Shown one piece after another: positions 15,685 to 22,168 of a DNA stretch of 64,000 nucleotides (position 1 is its first letter; each line of letters opens with the position of its first letter). The position numbers and the translations under genes were made by a program. The notes beneath the pieces are model-generated. The model saw only the letters and a list, made by a program, of their open reading frames with translations. It did no database searches and was not told the DNA's origin. This DNA is from Bacillota bacterium (lineage in GTDB: Bacteria; Bacillota; Sulfobacillia; Symbiobacteriales; ZC4RG38), in contig JAKKUO010000006.1 of the NCBI GenBank assembly GCA_021890795.1, positions 1 to 64,000 of the forward strand, written 5' to 3'.

Positions 15685-16300
15685 GCCGGGTACCGTCCGG
15701 CTGCAGCCGCACCGTCACCAGCACCGGCAGGTGGTCCGAGGCCAGGGTGGCGGGCACATCGGCTGCCACCGGGACGACGTCCGGGCTGGCAAAGACGTAG
15801 TCGATGCGCTCGTACGGGTCGCCCGCGGAGTAGGTGAAGGCCTCGCCCAGCCCCCGGGCCGCCGGTATGTCCCGGAGCCCGGCGGCGAGCACCCGTGCGA
15901 TGGCCGGCTCGCCGGGCCGGGCGTTGAAGTCCCCGGCGATGACCGTCCGGGGGCGGCGGTTCCAAAAGTCCACCAACTCCGCCGCCTCCCGGGCCCGATC
16001 GGCATCAAACCCCGCGTAGGCGGACAGGTGGGTGCTAATGAACAGCAGGTCCCCGGCTTCGGTCTCGATCCAGGCCCAGACCAGCCCCCGGGGGAAATCG
16101 CTCGCCCCCCGGGCGTACGGGTACGTCCCCCACTCGGCCACCGGGTATCGGCTGAGGATGACGTTCCCCCACAGGGGGCCGTTCATCGGGCCGTAGACCA
16201 GGTGGTAGCCGGGGAAGCGCCGGCGGAGCCAGGCCACCAGGTCCACCCCGCCGCTCAGGTTCCAGCCCCGGTTCACCTCCTGCAGGGCCAGAGGCCCGGG
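15659..16300 (-). pseudogene. Endonuclease/exonuclease/phosphatase domain, probably broken C-terminal half of a membrane nuclease
   Basis: About 214 codons encode the C-terminal part of an EEP (DNase I-like) fold: LALQEVNRGW (catalytic Glu), FISTHLSAY, VIAGDFNARPGEP, RIDYVFAS and ASDHLPVLVTV (catalytic Asp-His pair). The first strand of the fold, which normally supplies the conserved Asn (YNIxxG-like), is missing. Upstream the coding signal switches to another phase, where a multi-helix membrane domain ends at 16273 just as this one begins. The arrangement suggests one ancestral membrane-anchored EEP gene (CWH43-C/YafD-like layout) that suffered a deletion of about 40 codons with a frameshift. 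No start codon with a ribosome site was found. Confidence 0.6.
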
Positions 16301-17088
16301 CCGGAGAGCCGCTCCCCGGCGAGGGCGAGGCCCACCCCCAGGGCAGCAAAGCCGATCCGCAGGGGCCGGGACCGGAGGGGCGTCAGGGCTCCCAGGAGCC
16401 CTGACGCCAGCCCGGCCTGGACAAAGAGGGCTGCGGCGGCCAGCTCCCAGTCCCCGAAGATCTCGATGCGCCCCAGGTTGGCCAGCCAGGTGAGTTGCAG
16501 AAAGAGGTAGGGGCCGGTCAGAGCGGCGCCCAGGGCTGCGCTGGCCTCTTCCCCTCCTGCCGGCGCCCCCTTTTCCCGATCCGGCCCCCGGTGGAGTTGC
16601 CACAGGCAGAGGAGGAAGGCGCCCACCAGGAGCACGGCGGCCGCCCGGGCACCGGGGCTCCGGAGGTAGGGCAGGTCGAGGCCCCCCAGGGCGGTCTGGC
16701 CCGCCACCTGGGCCATCAGCCCCAGGAGGATCCCCGGCACCGCCGCCCCCAGGGCCCGCCGGCGGACCAGTTCCTGGAGGAAGGCCGGCCACCACCAGAG
16801 CCAGGCGATCCAGGCCGTAAAGGCCAGGGCCGGGGTCCAAACCGGGCCAAACCGCACCGGCCGGAGGACCGTGAGGAGCCCGAAGAGGAGGCCGAACCGC
16901 CAGGCCGGCCGGGCGCCCCCCGCCAGCCGGGCCGGCACCCACGCCAGGAGCCCCGGGAGGTAGAGCCCCAAGGCCCAGAGGGCCATCCGGGTTGCCGGCT
17001 GGTCCTCCGCGACGTTCCAGACCACCATCGTGAGGAAGAGCCGCAGCCCCTGGATGCCCAGCCAGACCCCCGCTGCCCCGGCCAGCAC
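16273..17088 (-). CDS. Multi-pass membrane protein, probably the N-terminal half of a broken membrane nuclease
   Basis: This 271-residue protein starts at GTG 17088 with no strong ribosome site. About eight hydrophobic helices are visible (for example ALWALGLYLPGLLAWVPA, WTPALAFTAWIAWLWWW, AAVLLVGAFLLCLWQL, LAAAALFVQAGLASGLLGAL). It terminates within GPGLWPCRR, exactly where the adjacent frame begins GPLALQEVNRGW of the nuclease domain, so it is probably the membrane domain of the same ancestral gene. Family not recognised. Whether the truncated membrane part is still functional cannot be told. Confidence 0.55.
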   Translation of the reverse strand: MLAGAAGVWLGIQGLRLFLTMVVWNVAEDQPATRMALWALGLYLPGLLAWVPARLAGGARPAWRFGLLFGLLTVLRPVRFGPVWTPALAFTAWIAWLWWWPAFLQELVRRRALGAAVPGILLGLMAQVAGQTALGGLDLPYLRSPGARAAAVLLVGAFLLCLWQLHRGPDREKGAPAGGEEASAALGAALTGPYLFLQLTWLANLGRIEIFGDWELAAAALFVQAGLASGLLGALTPLRSRPLRIGFAALGVGLALAGERLSGPGLWPCRR

Positions 17089-17144
17089 CGCCGGAAGTGC
17101 CCCAGAAGCCCCTCCCCCGCCCCGGGACGGGCTTCCCGCCCGCT

Positions 17145-17210
17145 CCCGGGAGCCCCAGGGCCTTCGGGCCGCCCCTTCCGGTCAGTCCCAGAGCCTTCGG
17201 GCCGCCCGGC
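17145..17210. repeat. 2 x 33 bp tandem repeat
   Basis: Two 33-bp units (17145-17177 and 17178-17210) share CCTTCGGGCCGCCC at the same phase. They lie between the membrane-protein start (17088) and the SDR stop (17235), at a gene border like the other short tandem repeats of this window. Confidence 0.55.
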
Positions 17211-17234
17211 AGGATCCTTCGCCGCCGCCACGGC

Positions 17235-18110
17235 TCACACCCCCCGGGGGCCGCCGGCTGGCGGCCGGGTCCCGTTCGGAGACCCGGGGCCTTCGGCCCC
17301 CGGGGGCGACCGGAAGGGCGACAGCGGGGGCTGGAGGAGGGGCTTCCCGAGGGAGAGGCCGCCGTCCTGAACCAGAACCTCTCCGGTGATGTACCCGGCG
17401 TAGGGAGAGAGAAGGAACGCGGCGACCCGGGCCACCTCTTCCGGCGTACCGAACCGGCCCGCGGGCACCTCCCCCAGCAGCCGCTGCCGGGTCGCCTCCT
17501 CCGGCCAGAGCTGGGCCGCGGCCCCGGTGCCGTCCACCACCCCCGGCGCCAGGGCGTTGACCCGGATCCCGTACCGGGCCCACTCCACCGCCAGGGTCCG
17601 GGTGAGGGCCACCACCCCTGCCTTGGCCGCCGCGGAGTGGACCACCCCGGGACCGCCGGTCCAGGCGTAGGTCGCGACGATGTTCAGGATGTTCCCCCGC
17701 TGACCGGTGTGGATCCAGTGGCGGCCCACCGCCCGGCTCATGTAAAAGGTGCCGTTCAGGACGATGCCCACTACGGCGTTCCAGCCGTTGATCGAAAGCT
17801 CCTCCGCGGGGACCACGAAGTTGCCCGCAGCGTTGTTGACCAGGTGATCGATGCGTCCAAAGCGCTCCAGGGCCGCCCGGACGGTCCGGTCCACATCCTC
17901 GGGGTTGCGGACGTCCATCGGCACCGCCAGGGCCTCGCCTCCGGCGGCTTCGATCTCCCGCACCACCCGGCCCAGGTTCTCCTGCTTCCGGCTGGCCACC
18001 ACCACCCGGGCCCCAAGCCGGGCGAGTTCCAGGGCCATGGCCCGGCCGAGCCCCGTGCCGCCGCCGGTGATCAGCGCCACCTGGCCGGCAAAGGTTCCCT
18101 CCGGCAGCAT
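17235..18110 (-). CDS. Short-chain dehydrogenase/reductase (FabG/2,4-dienoyl-CoA reductase-like)
   Basis: This 291-residue protein starts at ATG 18110 behind GGGAGGGG. The Rossmann motif is ITGGGTGLGRA, followed by the NNAAG motif (LVNNAAGNF) and an active-site region VATYAWTGGPGVVHSAAAKAGV. Here Lys is retained but the usual Tyr is replaced in the YxxxK position (HSAAAK), and VATYAW supplies a nearby Tyr. This pattern matches the SDR subgroup of 2,4-dienoyl-CoA reductases (FadH/DecR-like), where the catalytic layout differs. The C-terminus continues about 30 Pro/Gly/Arg-rich residues past the usual DGGLSLG end, into a GC-rich spacer. Its promoter carries a palindrome that could be an operator. 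Confidence 0.83.
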   Translation of the reverse strand: MLPEGTFAGQVALITGGGTGLGRAMALELARLGARVVVASRKQENLGRVVREIEAAGGEALAVPMDVRNPEDVDRTVRAALERFGRIDHLVNNAAGNFVVPAEELSINGWNAVVGIVLNGTFYMSRAVGRHWIHTGQRGNILNIVATYAWTGGPGVVHSAAAKAGVVALTRTLAVEWARYGIRVNALAPGVVDGTGAAAQLWPEEATRQRLLGEVPAGRFGTPEEVARVAAFLLSPYAGYITGEVLVQDGGLSLGKPLLQPPLSPFRSPPGAEGPGSPNGTRPPAGGPRGV

Positions 18111-18131
18111 CGGCTCCCCTCCCATTCGAAA

Positions 18132-18150
18132 TGATCGATCAATTGTACCA
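18132..18150 (-). promoter_or_regulatory. Extended -10 promoter with overlapping palindromic operator for the SDR gene
   Basis: On the minus strand TGGTACAAT (18150-18142) is a TGn-extended -10. Immediately downstream, over the expected transcription start, lies the perfect 10-bp palindrome TGATCGATCA (18132-18141). A repressor bound there would block initiation. The protein family that binds is not known from the sequence. Confidence 0.55.
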
Positions 18151-18165
18151 TTCGCCGCCAGCCCC

Positions 18166-18296
18166 AAGGTTCCTCGGGGGCAGCCGGATTCTGGCCAGCC
18201 AGATGCCGGCCAGCCGGCGCCTCTCAGGACCCATCGGTTCCCGTACCGCTTGGTCAGGTCCCGGGTAACCAGGTTGCCGGTGGCCCGCGGGCGTGG
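18166..18296. other. Spacer with a possible relic of an ABC ATPase N-terminus
   Basis: No intact gene. On the minus strand around 18280-18224 one frame reads LVTRDLTKRYGNRWVLRG, which closely resembles the first 20 residues of many ABC ATPases (xDLTKRYGxxxVLxG). The similarity stops there, with no Walker A. It may be chance or a decayed gene fragment. Confidence 0.25.
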
Positions 18297-18336
18297 AAAA
18301 GGCCCCGGGGCCGGGAGAGCTGCCCCGGCCCCGGGG
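18297..18336 (-). terminator. Rho-independent terminator of the 18344-19204 gene
   Basis: Reading leftward, a stem of about 13 bp (CCCCGGGGCCGGG / CCCGGCCCCGGGG, arms at 18323-18336 and 18303-18315) is followed within two bases by TTTT. It starts 8 bases after the stop codon. Confidence 0.85.
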
Positions 18337-18343
18337 TCCGAAA

Positions 18344-19204
18344 CTAGAGGTCGTCGTCGTCCCACCCCGCGGACCCGTCCTCCGGCAGGGGCGGCGGTGC
18401 GCCGGCGTCGGGGGGCGCAGCAAGGGCCGGCACCTGCGGTCCCGGCTGCGGATCCGCCCCGGCGAGCCAGTCCCCGGGGAGCAGGTCCGGGGGAACCAGC
18501 TCCTGTCCCGGCGGAATCAGCAGGCCGTTCTTCTCCGCTTCCACCCGGATCTTATCCCGGGCCTTGACCAGGCACCGCTGCACCTCCCGGCTCAGCCGCG
18601 CATCCGGGGGCAGTCCGGCCCAGACGCCCCGGGTCCCCGGCATCAGGGGGCCGTAGGCGGCCCGGGCCTTGCGGGTACCGCCCACCCCCGGGGCCCGGCC
18701 CAACCGGACCAGCATCTGGCGCCGGGCCCGGGCCGCCTTATCCGACCGGCCCATAGCCCGGCGGCAGGTGTTCAGAAGCTGCAAGAGGGAGCGGGGCTCG
18801 GCCAACTCCGGGTGCCGCAGCACCGCATCCCGGACCCCCAGCACCAGCCGGGCCGCGCGCACCGCAGCCCGGAAGGTCGGTTCCTCCGCCGGCTTGATCT
18901 TCAGCCGCCCGGTGCGCTCCAGGGTTTCGGCCAGGCCGGCGGTGCTGAGGGGAACCCGCCGGACCACCTTGCGGCGCCCCCGGCACTGGACCTTGAGGGT
19001 AGCATGGGCCGGCCGCCCCGCGGCATCCCGCTCCAGGGTACACTCGAGAATGCGCAGGTCGTACCAGTCCACCCCGCCCAGTTTCTCCAGGATGTCGTTG
19101 GCCGCTTCCAGTAACTCTTCTGCCGCCGCTTCCTGAAACTCAGAGGCCGCCAGGAGACTCTCGTCTCCCGGCAGGGGGAGATCGACGGGGCCCGGTAGTT
19201 CCAT
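18344..19204 (-). CDS. Conserved hypothetical protein
   Basis: This 286-residue protein starts at ATG 19204 behind GGGAGGT with 7-8 nt spacing, and its own terminator follows. It has no signal peptide or membrane helix. The N-terminal third (EFQEAAAEELLEAANDILEKLGGVDWYDLRILECTLERD) looks alpha/beta with amphipathic helices. The middle is basic (RRAMGRSDKAARARRQMLVRLGRAP), and the C-terminus is Pro/Gly-rich ending in GSAGWDDDDL. I do not recognise a family. The coding frame is clean, has a good ribosome site and the expected codon bias, so it is a real gene. A basic middle and acidic tail could suggest nucleic-acid or protein binding, but this is speculation. Confidence 0.7.
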   Translation of the reverse strand: MELPGPVDLPLPGDESLLAASEFQEAAAEELLEAANDILEKLGGVDWYDLRILECTLERDAAGRPAHATLKVQCRGRRKVVRRVPLSTAGLAETLERTGRLKIKPAEEPTFRAAVRAARLVLGVRDAVLRHPELAEPRSLLQLLNTCRRAMGRSDKAARARRQMLVRLGRAPGVGGTRKARAAYGPLMPGTRGVWAGLPPDARLSREVQRCLVKARDKIRVEAEKNGLLIPPGQELVPPDLLPGDWLAGADPQPGPQVPALAAPPDAGAPPPLPEDGSAGWDDDDL

Positions 19205-19269
19205 GGTGCGGACCTCCCTTGCGAGAGGGCTCCCTCCCATGGTATGCCCCCGCGGGGTGAGTGGGCCGG

Positions 19270-19303
19270 AAAAAACCAGGCGGCCGCACCGAGGTGCGGC
19301 CGC
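19270..19303 (-). terminator. Rho-independent terminator of the 19320-19730 gene
   Basis: Reading leftward, GCGGCCGCACC / GGTGCGGCCGC (11-bp stem, arms 19293-19303 and 19280-19290) is followed by CTGG and then six T residues (19275-19270). Confidence 0.88.
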
Positions 19304-19319
19304 GGTCCGTGGCAGGGCG

Positions 19320-19730
19320 TCATGGCTCACCCGGGGCCAAAGGGCTGCCGGAACTCCCCCCTGACCCTCCGGGGTCGAGGCGGAGCCACTCGGCCAGCTC
19401 CCGGTACCGGGCGGCGAATGCCGGCGTGCCAGCGCTCCGGGCCAGGGCTTCCATCCGCGCCTCAAACTCCCGGAACCGGGGGCAGGAAGCGAGGGCGCGG
19501 CCGTACCGGCTGGCAAAGCGCTCGATGGCCCCAGCCTGGTAGCCCCGTTCCGCCCAGAAGCGCTTCAGGTGGGCTTCCACGCTGTCCACCTGGTCCGGAA
19601 GGGCGGCGGCAAAGGCCCGCAGGTCTGGATCCGGGTGGTCCCCGAGGCAGACCTTCACCAGCGGCGCCACGGCCCGCCGGTGTAGCTCCCGCAACTGGCG
19701 CAGGTCCGTCTCCCGATCCCCCAGGTTCAT
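19320..19730 (-). CDS. Small hypothetical helical protein
   Basis: This 136-residue protein is taken to start at ATG 19730 (MNLGDRETDLRQL). The longer in-frame start at 19811 would add a low-complexity tail. Most of the sequence is predicted helical (RQLRELHRRAVAPLVKVCLG; DQVDSVEAHLKRFWAERGYQ; ERFASRYGRALASCPRFREFEARMEAL), with a Gly/Ser/Pro tail. No membrane segment or signal peptide. It is followed by a strong terminator and preceded by the CheX-EAL gene 120 bases upstream, so it may be co-transcribed with it. No family recognised. Confidence 0.6.
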   Translation of the reverse strand: MNLGDRETDLRQLRELHRRAVAPLVKVCLGDHPDPDLRAFAAALPDQVDSVEAHLKRFWAERGYQAGAIERFASRYGRALASCPRFREFEARMEALARSAGTPAFAARYRELAEWLRLDPGGSGGSSGSPLAPGEP

Positions 19731-19850
19731 CTTCCCACCACCACCTGCCAGTCTGCCCGGTTGGGCCCGGTCCCAATCCCGGTACCCGTCCCGGGGCCTC
19801 CAACCCCTCATCCCCGGGGTTACCTCCGGGTGAGCCGGGGTCTGCTGCCC

Positions 19851-21095
19851 TCACCCCAGTCTGGCCAGGGCCTCCAGCACCTCCACGCCCACCGTCAGCG
19901 GAGGCCGGAGGGAGGGTCGGCCCACGAGGTAGCCCTGGACAAAGTCGACCCCTGCCCGGCGCGCGGCCCGGAGGTCCTCCACCGTCTCGATCCCCTCGGC
20001 CACCACCACGGCCCCCACCCGGTGGGCGGCGGCCACCAGCCCCTCGACCAGGGCGAGGCGCCACCCGCCCCGGTCCATCCCCGCGGTCAGGGCCCGGTCG
20101 AGTTTGACCATGTCCGGCCGAACCGCCAGCAGGGCCTGGAGTCCCGAATCCCCGGCGCCGAGGTCGTCCAGGGCCACCCGGCCCCCTGCGGCCCGGTAGC
20201 GCTCCAGGGCGCTCAGGAAGTCCAGGTCCCGGTTCAGAACCGTCCGTTCCGTTACCTCCAACACAACCCGCCGGACCCAGGAGCCATCCTCCGCCAAGAG
20301 CCCCGTCAGGGGACAGCGGTCGTCCAGGAGGGGAACCCGGGCGTCGATGTTGAGGGAGAGTTCCATCCCCTGCTCCAGCACCCACCGGCCAGACCGGAGG
20401 GCCGTCTTCCGGGCGGCCCGCTCCAGGGCCGGCAGGATGCCGGCGGCTTCGGCGGCCCGAAAGAGCTCGTCCGGCTGCTCCAACGGCCCCTCTGGCCCCC
20501 GGAGCAGCGCCTCGTAACCGACGATGCGGCCGGTGCGCAGGTCCATCACCGGCTGCAGCACGGCCCGGAGCCGGGAATGGTTGAGGATCTCCGCCACCTC
20601 CACCAGCCGCTGCCCCTGAAGGCTGGCCACGGAGGTGGAGGCATCCCGGAGGTGGAAGCGAAGGGTGATGGAGTGGCTTCCCGAACGGAGGCTGACCACC
20701 CGAAACAGGGCCGGTTGGGCCAGGAACTCCTCCCCCGGGCTGAGGGGCTGCGGCACCGTGACCGTCAGGGAATAGCCGGCGCTAGCCAGCCGGGAAGCGC
20801 CTCCCGAGGCGATGAGATTCGCCAGCTCCGCCACCACGCTCCGGCTCAGGCCGGGAACCGTCTCCGCCGAGGGACCGAGGGCTCTGCGGGCAAAGCTGGC
20901 CGCAGTGGCCTGGTCCACCGTCAGGAGCAGAAGCCCCCCGACGGAGCCCACCAGGGCTACGAGGGCACTCACCCCCTGGGGGGCGGTCCGGGTGTGGTCG
21001 AGCCCCGCCGGCTCCGCCCGGGCCGGCTTGCCGCCCCACTGTTCCATCGCCTTCATCGCAGCCGCGACGAAGGCCTCGTAAACTTCCGTTTCCAT
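19851..21095 (-). CDS. CheX-like phosphatase domain fused to an EAL c-di-GMP phosphodiesterase
   Basis: The protein has 414 residues. Residues 1-160 resemble the CheX/CheC fold: GVSALVALVGSVGGLLLLTV, then the phosphatase-like helix SVVAELANLIAS, which has the S-x3-E-x2-N pattern known from CheC/CheX, with a proline 22 residues later (VTVPQP). Residues about 175-414 form a complete EAL domain: YEALLRG, LSLNIDAR, VVLEVTER, ALDDLGAGDSG, DMVKLDRAL, VVAEGIE and VQGYLVG, so it should hydrolyse c-di-GMP. The combination suggests a link between response-regulator phosphorylation (chemotaxis) and c-di-GMP turnover. No chemotaxis genes are nearby. Start ATG 21095 has a weak ribosome site (CGGGGGAA). 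Confidence 0.82.
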   Translation of the reverse strand: METEVYEAFVAAAMKAMEQWGGKPARAEPAGLDHTRTAPQGVSALVALVGSVGGLLLLTVDQATAASFARRALGPSAETVPGLSRSVVAELANLIASGGASRLASAGYSLTVTVPQPLSPGEEFLAQPALFRVVSLRSGSHSITLRFHLRDASTSVASLQGQRLVEVAEILNHSRLRAVLQPVMDLRTGRIVGYEALLRGPEGPLEQPDELFRAAEAAGILPALERAARKTALRSGRWVLEQGMELSLNIDARVPLLDDRCPLTGLLAEDGSWVRRVVLEVTERTVLNRDLDFLSALERYRAAGGRVALDDLGAGDSGLQALLAVRPDMVKLDRALTAGMDRGGWRLALVEGLVAAAHRVGAVVVAEGIETVEDLRAARRAGVDFVQGYLVGRPSLRPPLTVGVEVLEALARLG

Positions 21096-21376
21096 AGAAG
21101 TTCCCCCGATGAACCTTGTTAAATATCGCTATTTCGTCGCCCGTGGCTGGTCCTTCCTGCCGGGGCCTTCCCGCCCGGCTCCCGGCTTCACTCCCCTTCC
21201 CTGGGAGGGCTGGCAGGAACCCATCCCAGGACGCTCGAACGATGATTCGAGGAGTCCGGCCCGGCCCTCACCGGTGTGCCCGCGCCGGCCAGCCCCCGGA
21301 ACCCGGGTCCCGGGGCGACCGGAGCGGGACCGGAGGGCGGGTTCGGCCACGACAGCCGGGAAGGGAGGAAATCCCC
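21096..21376. other. Divergent intergenic region between CheX-EAL and SDR genes
   Basis: No gene is seen in these 281 bases. An AT-rich patch (TTGTTAAATATCGCTATTTCG, about 21116-21136) next to the CheX-EAL start is a likely promoter zone, with TATTTA on the minus strand as a possible -10. A clear -35 could not be assigned. Confidence 0.35.
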
Positions 21377-22168
21377 ATGGATCTGGGGCTCCACGGCAAG
21401 GTCGCCCTGGTCACCGCGTCGAGCAAGGGGCTCGGCCGGGGGGTAGCGGAGGCCCTGGCCCAAGAGGGAGCGGACCTGATCCTCTGCGCCCGGGACGAGG
21501 CTGCGCTCAAGGAGACCGCTGCAGCCATCTCGGCCGCCACTGGCCGGCAGGTGCTGGCCGTCAAGGCGGACGTCAGCCGTCCGGAAGAGATCGAGCGGCT
21601 GGTCGCGGCCGGGCAGGAGCGCTTTGGCCACATCGACATCCTGGTGGCCAACGCCGGCGGCCCCCGGCCGGGGAAGTTCCTGGAACTCAGCGACGCGGAC
21701 TGGCAGGCGGCCTTCGAACTCACCCTCATGAGCGCGGTGCGCCTCACCCGGGCGGTGCTGCCGGGGATGCTCGCCCGGCGCTGGGGCCGGATCCTGTACA
21801 TCACCTCCAGCTCCGTCAAGCAGCCGATCCCGAACCTGCTCCTCTCCAACAGCCTCCGGGCCGCGGTGACGGGTATGGCCAAGACTCTCTCCGCGGAGGT
21901 GGCCGGCCACGGGGTGACGGTCAACTGCCTCGCCCCCGGCCGGATCGACACCGACCGGGTCCGGTTCCTCGACGCCGAGACCGCCCGGCAGCGGGGCATC
22001 ACCGCGGAGGAGGTCCGGCGGGAGCAGGAGGCCCGGATCCCCGCGGGGCGGTACGGCGACCCCCTGGAGTTCGGTCGGGCCGCGGCGTTCCTCTGCTCCG
22101 AAGCGGCGGGCTACATCACCGGCGTCACCCTGCAGGTGGACGGCGGCTTGATCAATACCCTTTGGTAA
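21377..22168 (+). CDS. SDR-fold protein, BKR-like with altered catalytic tetrad
   Basis: This 263-residue protein starts at ATG 21377 behind AGGGAGGAA (7-nt spacing). The cofactor motif is VTASSKGLGRG (Ala-Ser-Ser in place of Gly-rich TGxxxGxG), and NAGG is present. The active-site region reads ITSSSVKQPIPNLLLSNSLRAAV: the usual YxxxK is replaced by SNSLR. This is the pattern of the beta-ketoacyl-ACP-reductase-like SDR subgroup (cd05344 type), known to deviate from the classic NAD motif and tetrad. The C-terminus is the usual VDGG. Activity and substrate are uncertain. The 3' end overlaps the PBP gene on the other strand by 17 bases. Confidence 0.85.
   Translation: MDLGLHGKVALVTASSKGLGRGVAEALAQEGADLILCARDEAALKETAAAISAATGRQVLAVKADVSRPEEIERLVAAGQERFGHIDILVANAGGPRPGKFLELSDADWQAAFELTLMSAVRLTRAVLPGMLARRWGRILYITSSSVKQPIPNLLLSNSLRAAVTGMAKTLSAEVAGHGVTVNCLAPGRIDTDRVRFLDAETARQRGITAEEVRREQEARIPAGRYGDPLEFGRAAAFLCSEAAGYITGVTLQVDGGLINTLW

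Noticed and set aside
18224-18280. ABC transporter ATPase gene
   Set aside because: Only about 18 residues resemble an ATPase N-terminus; there is no Walker A motif or further domain, so at most a relic.
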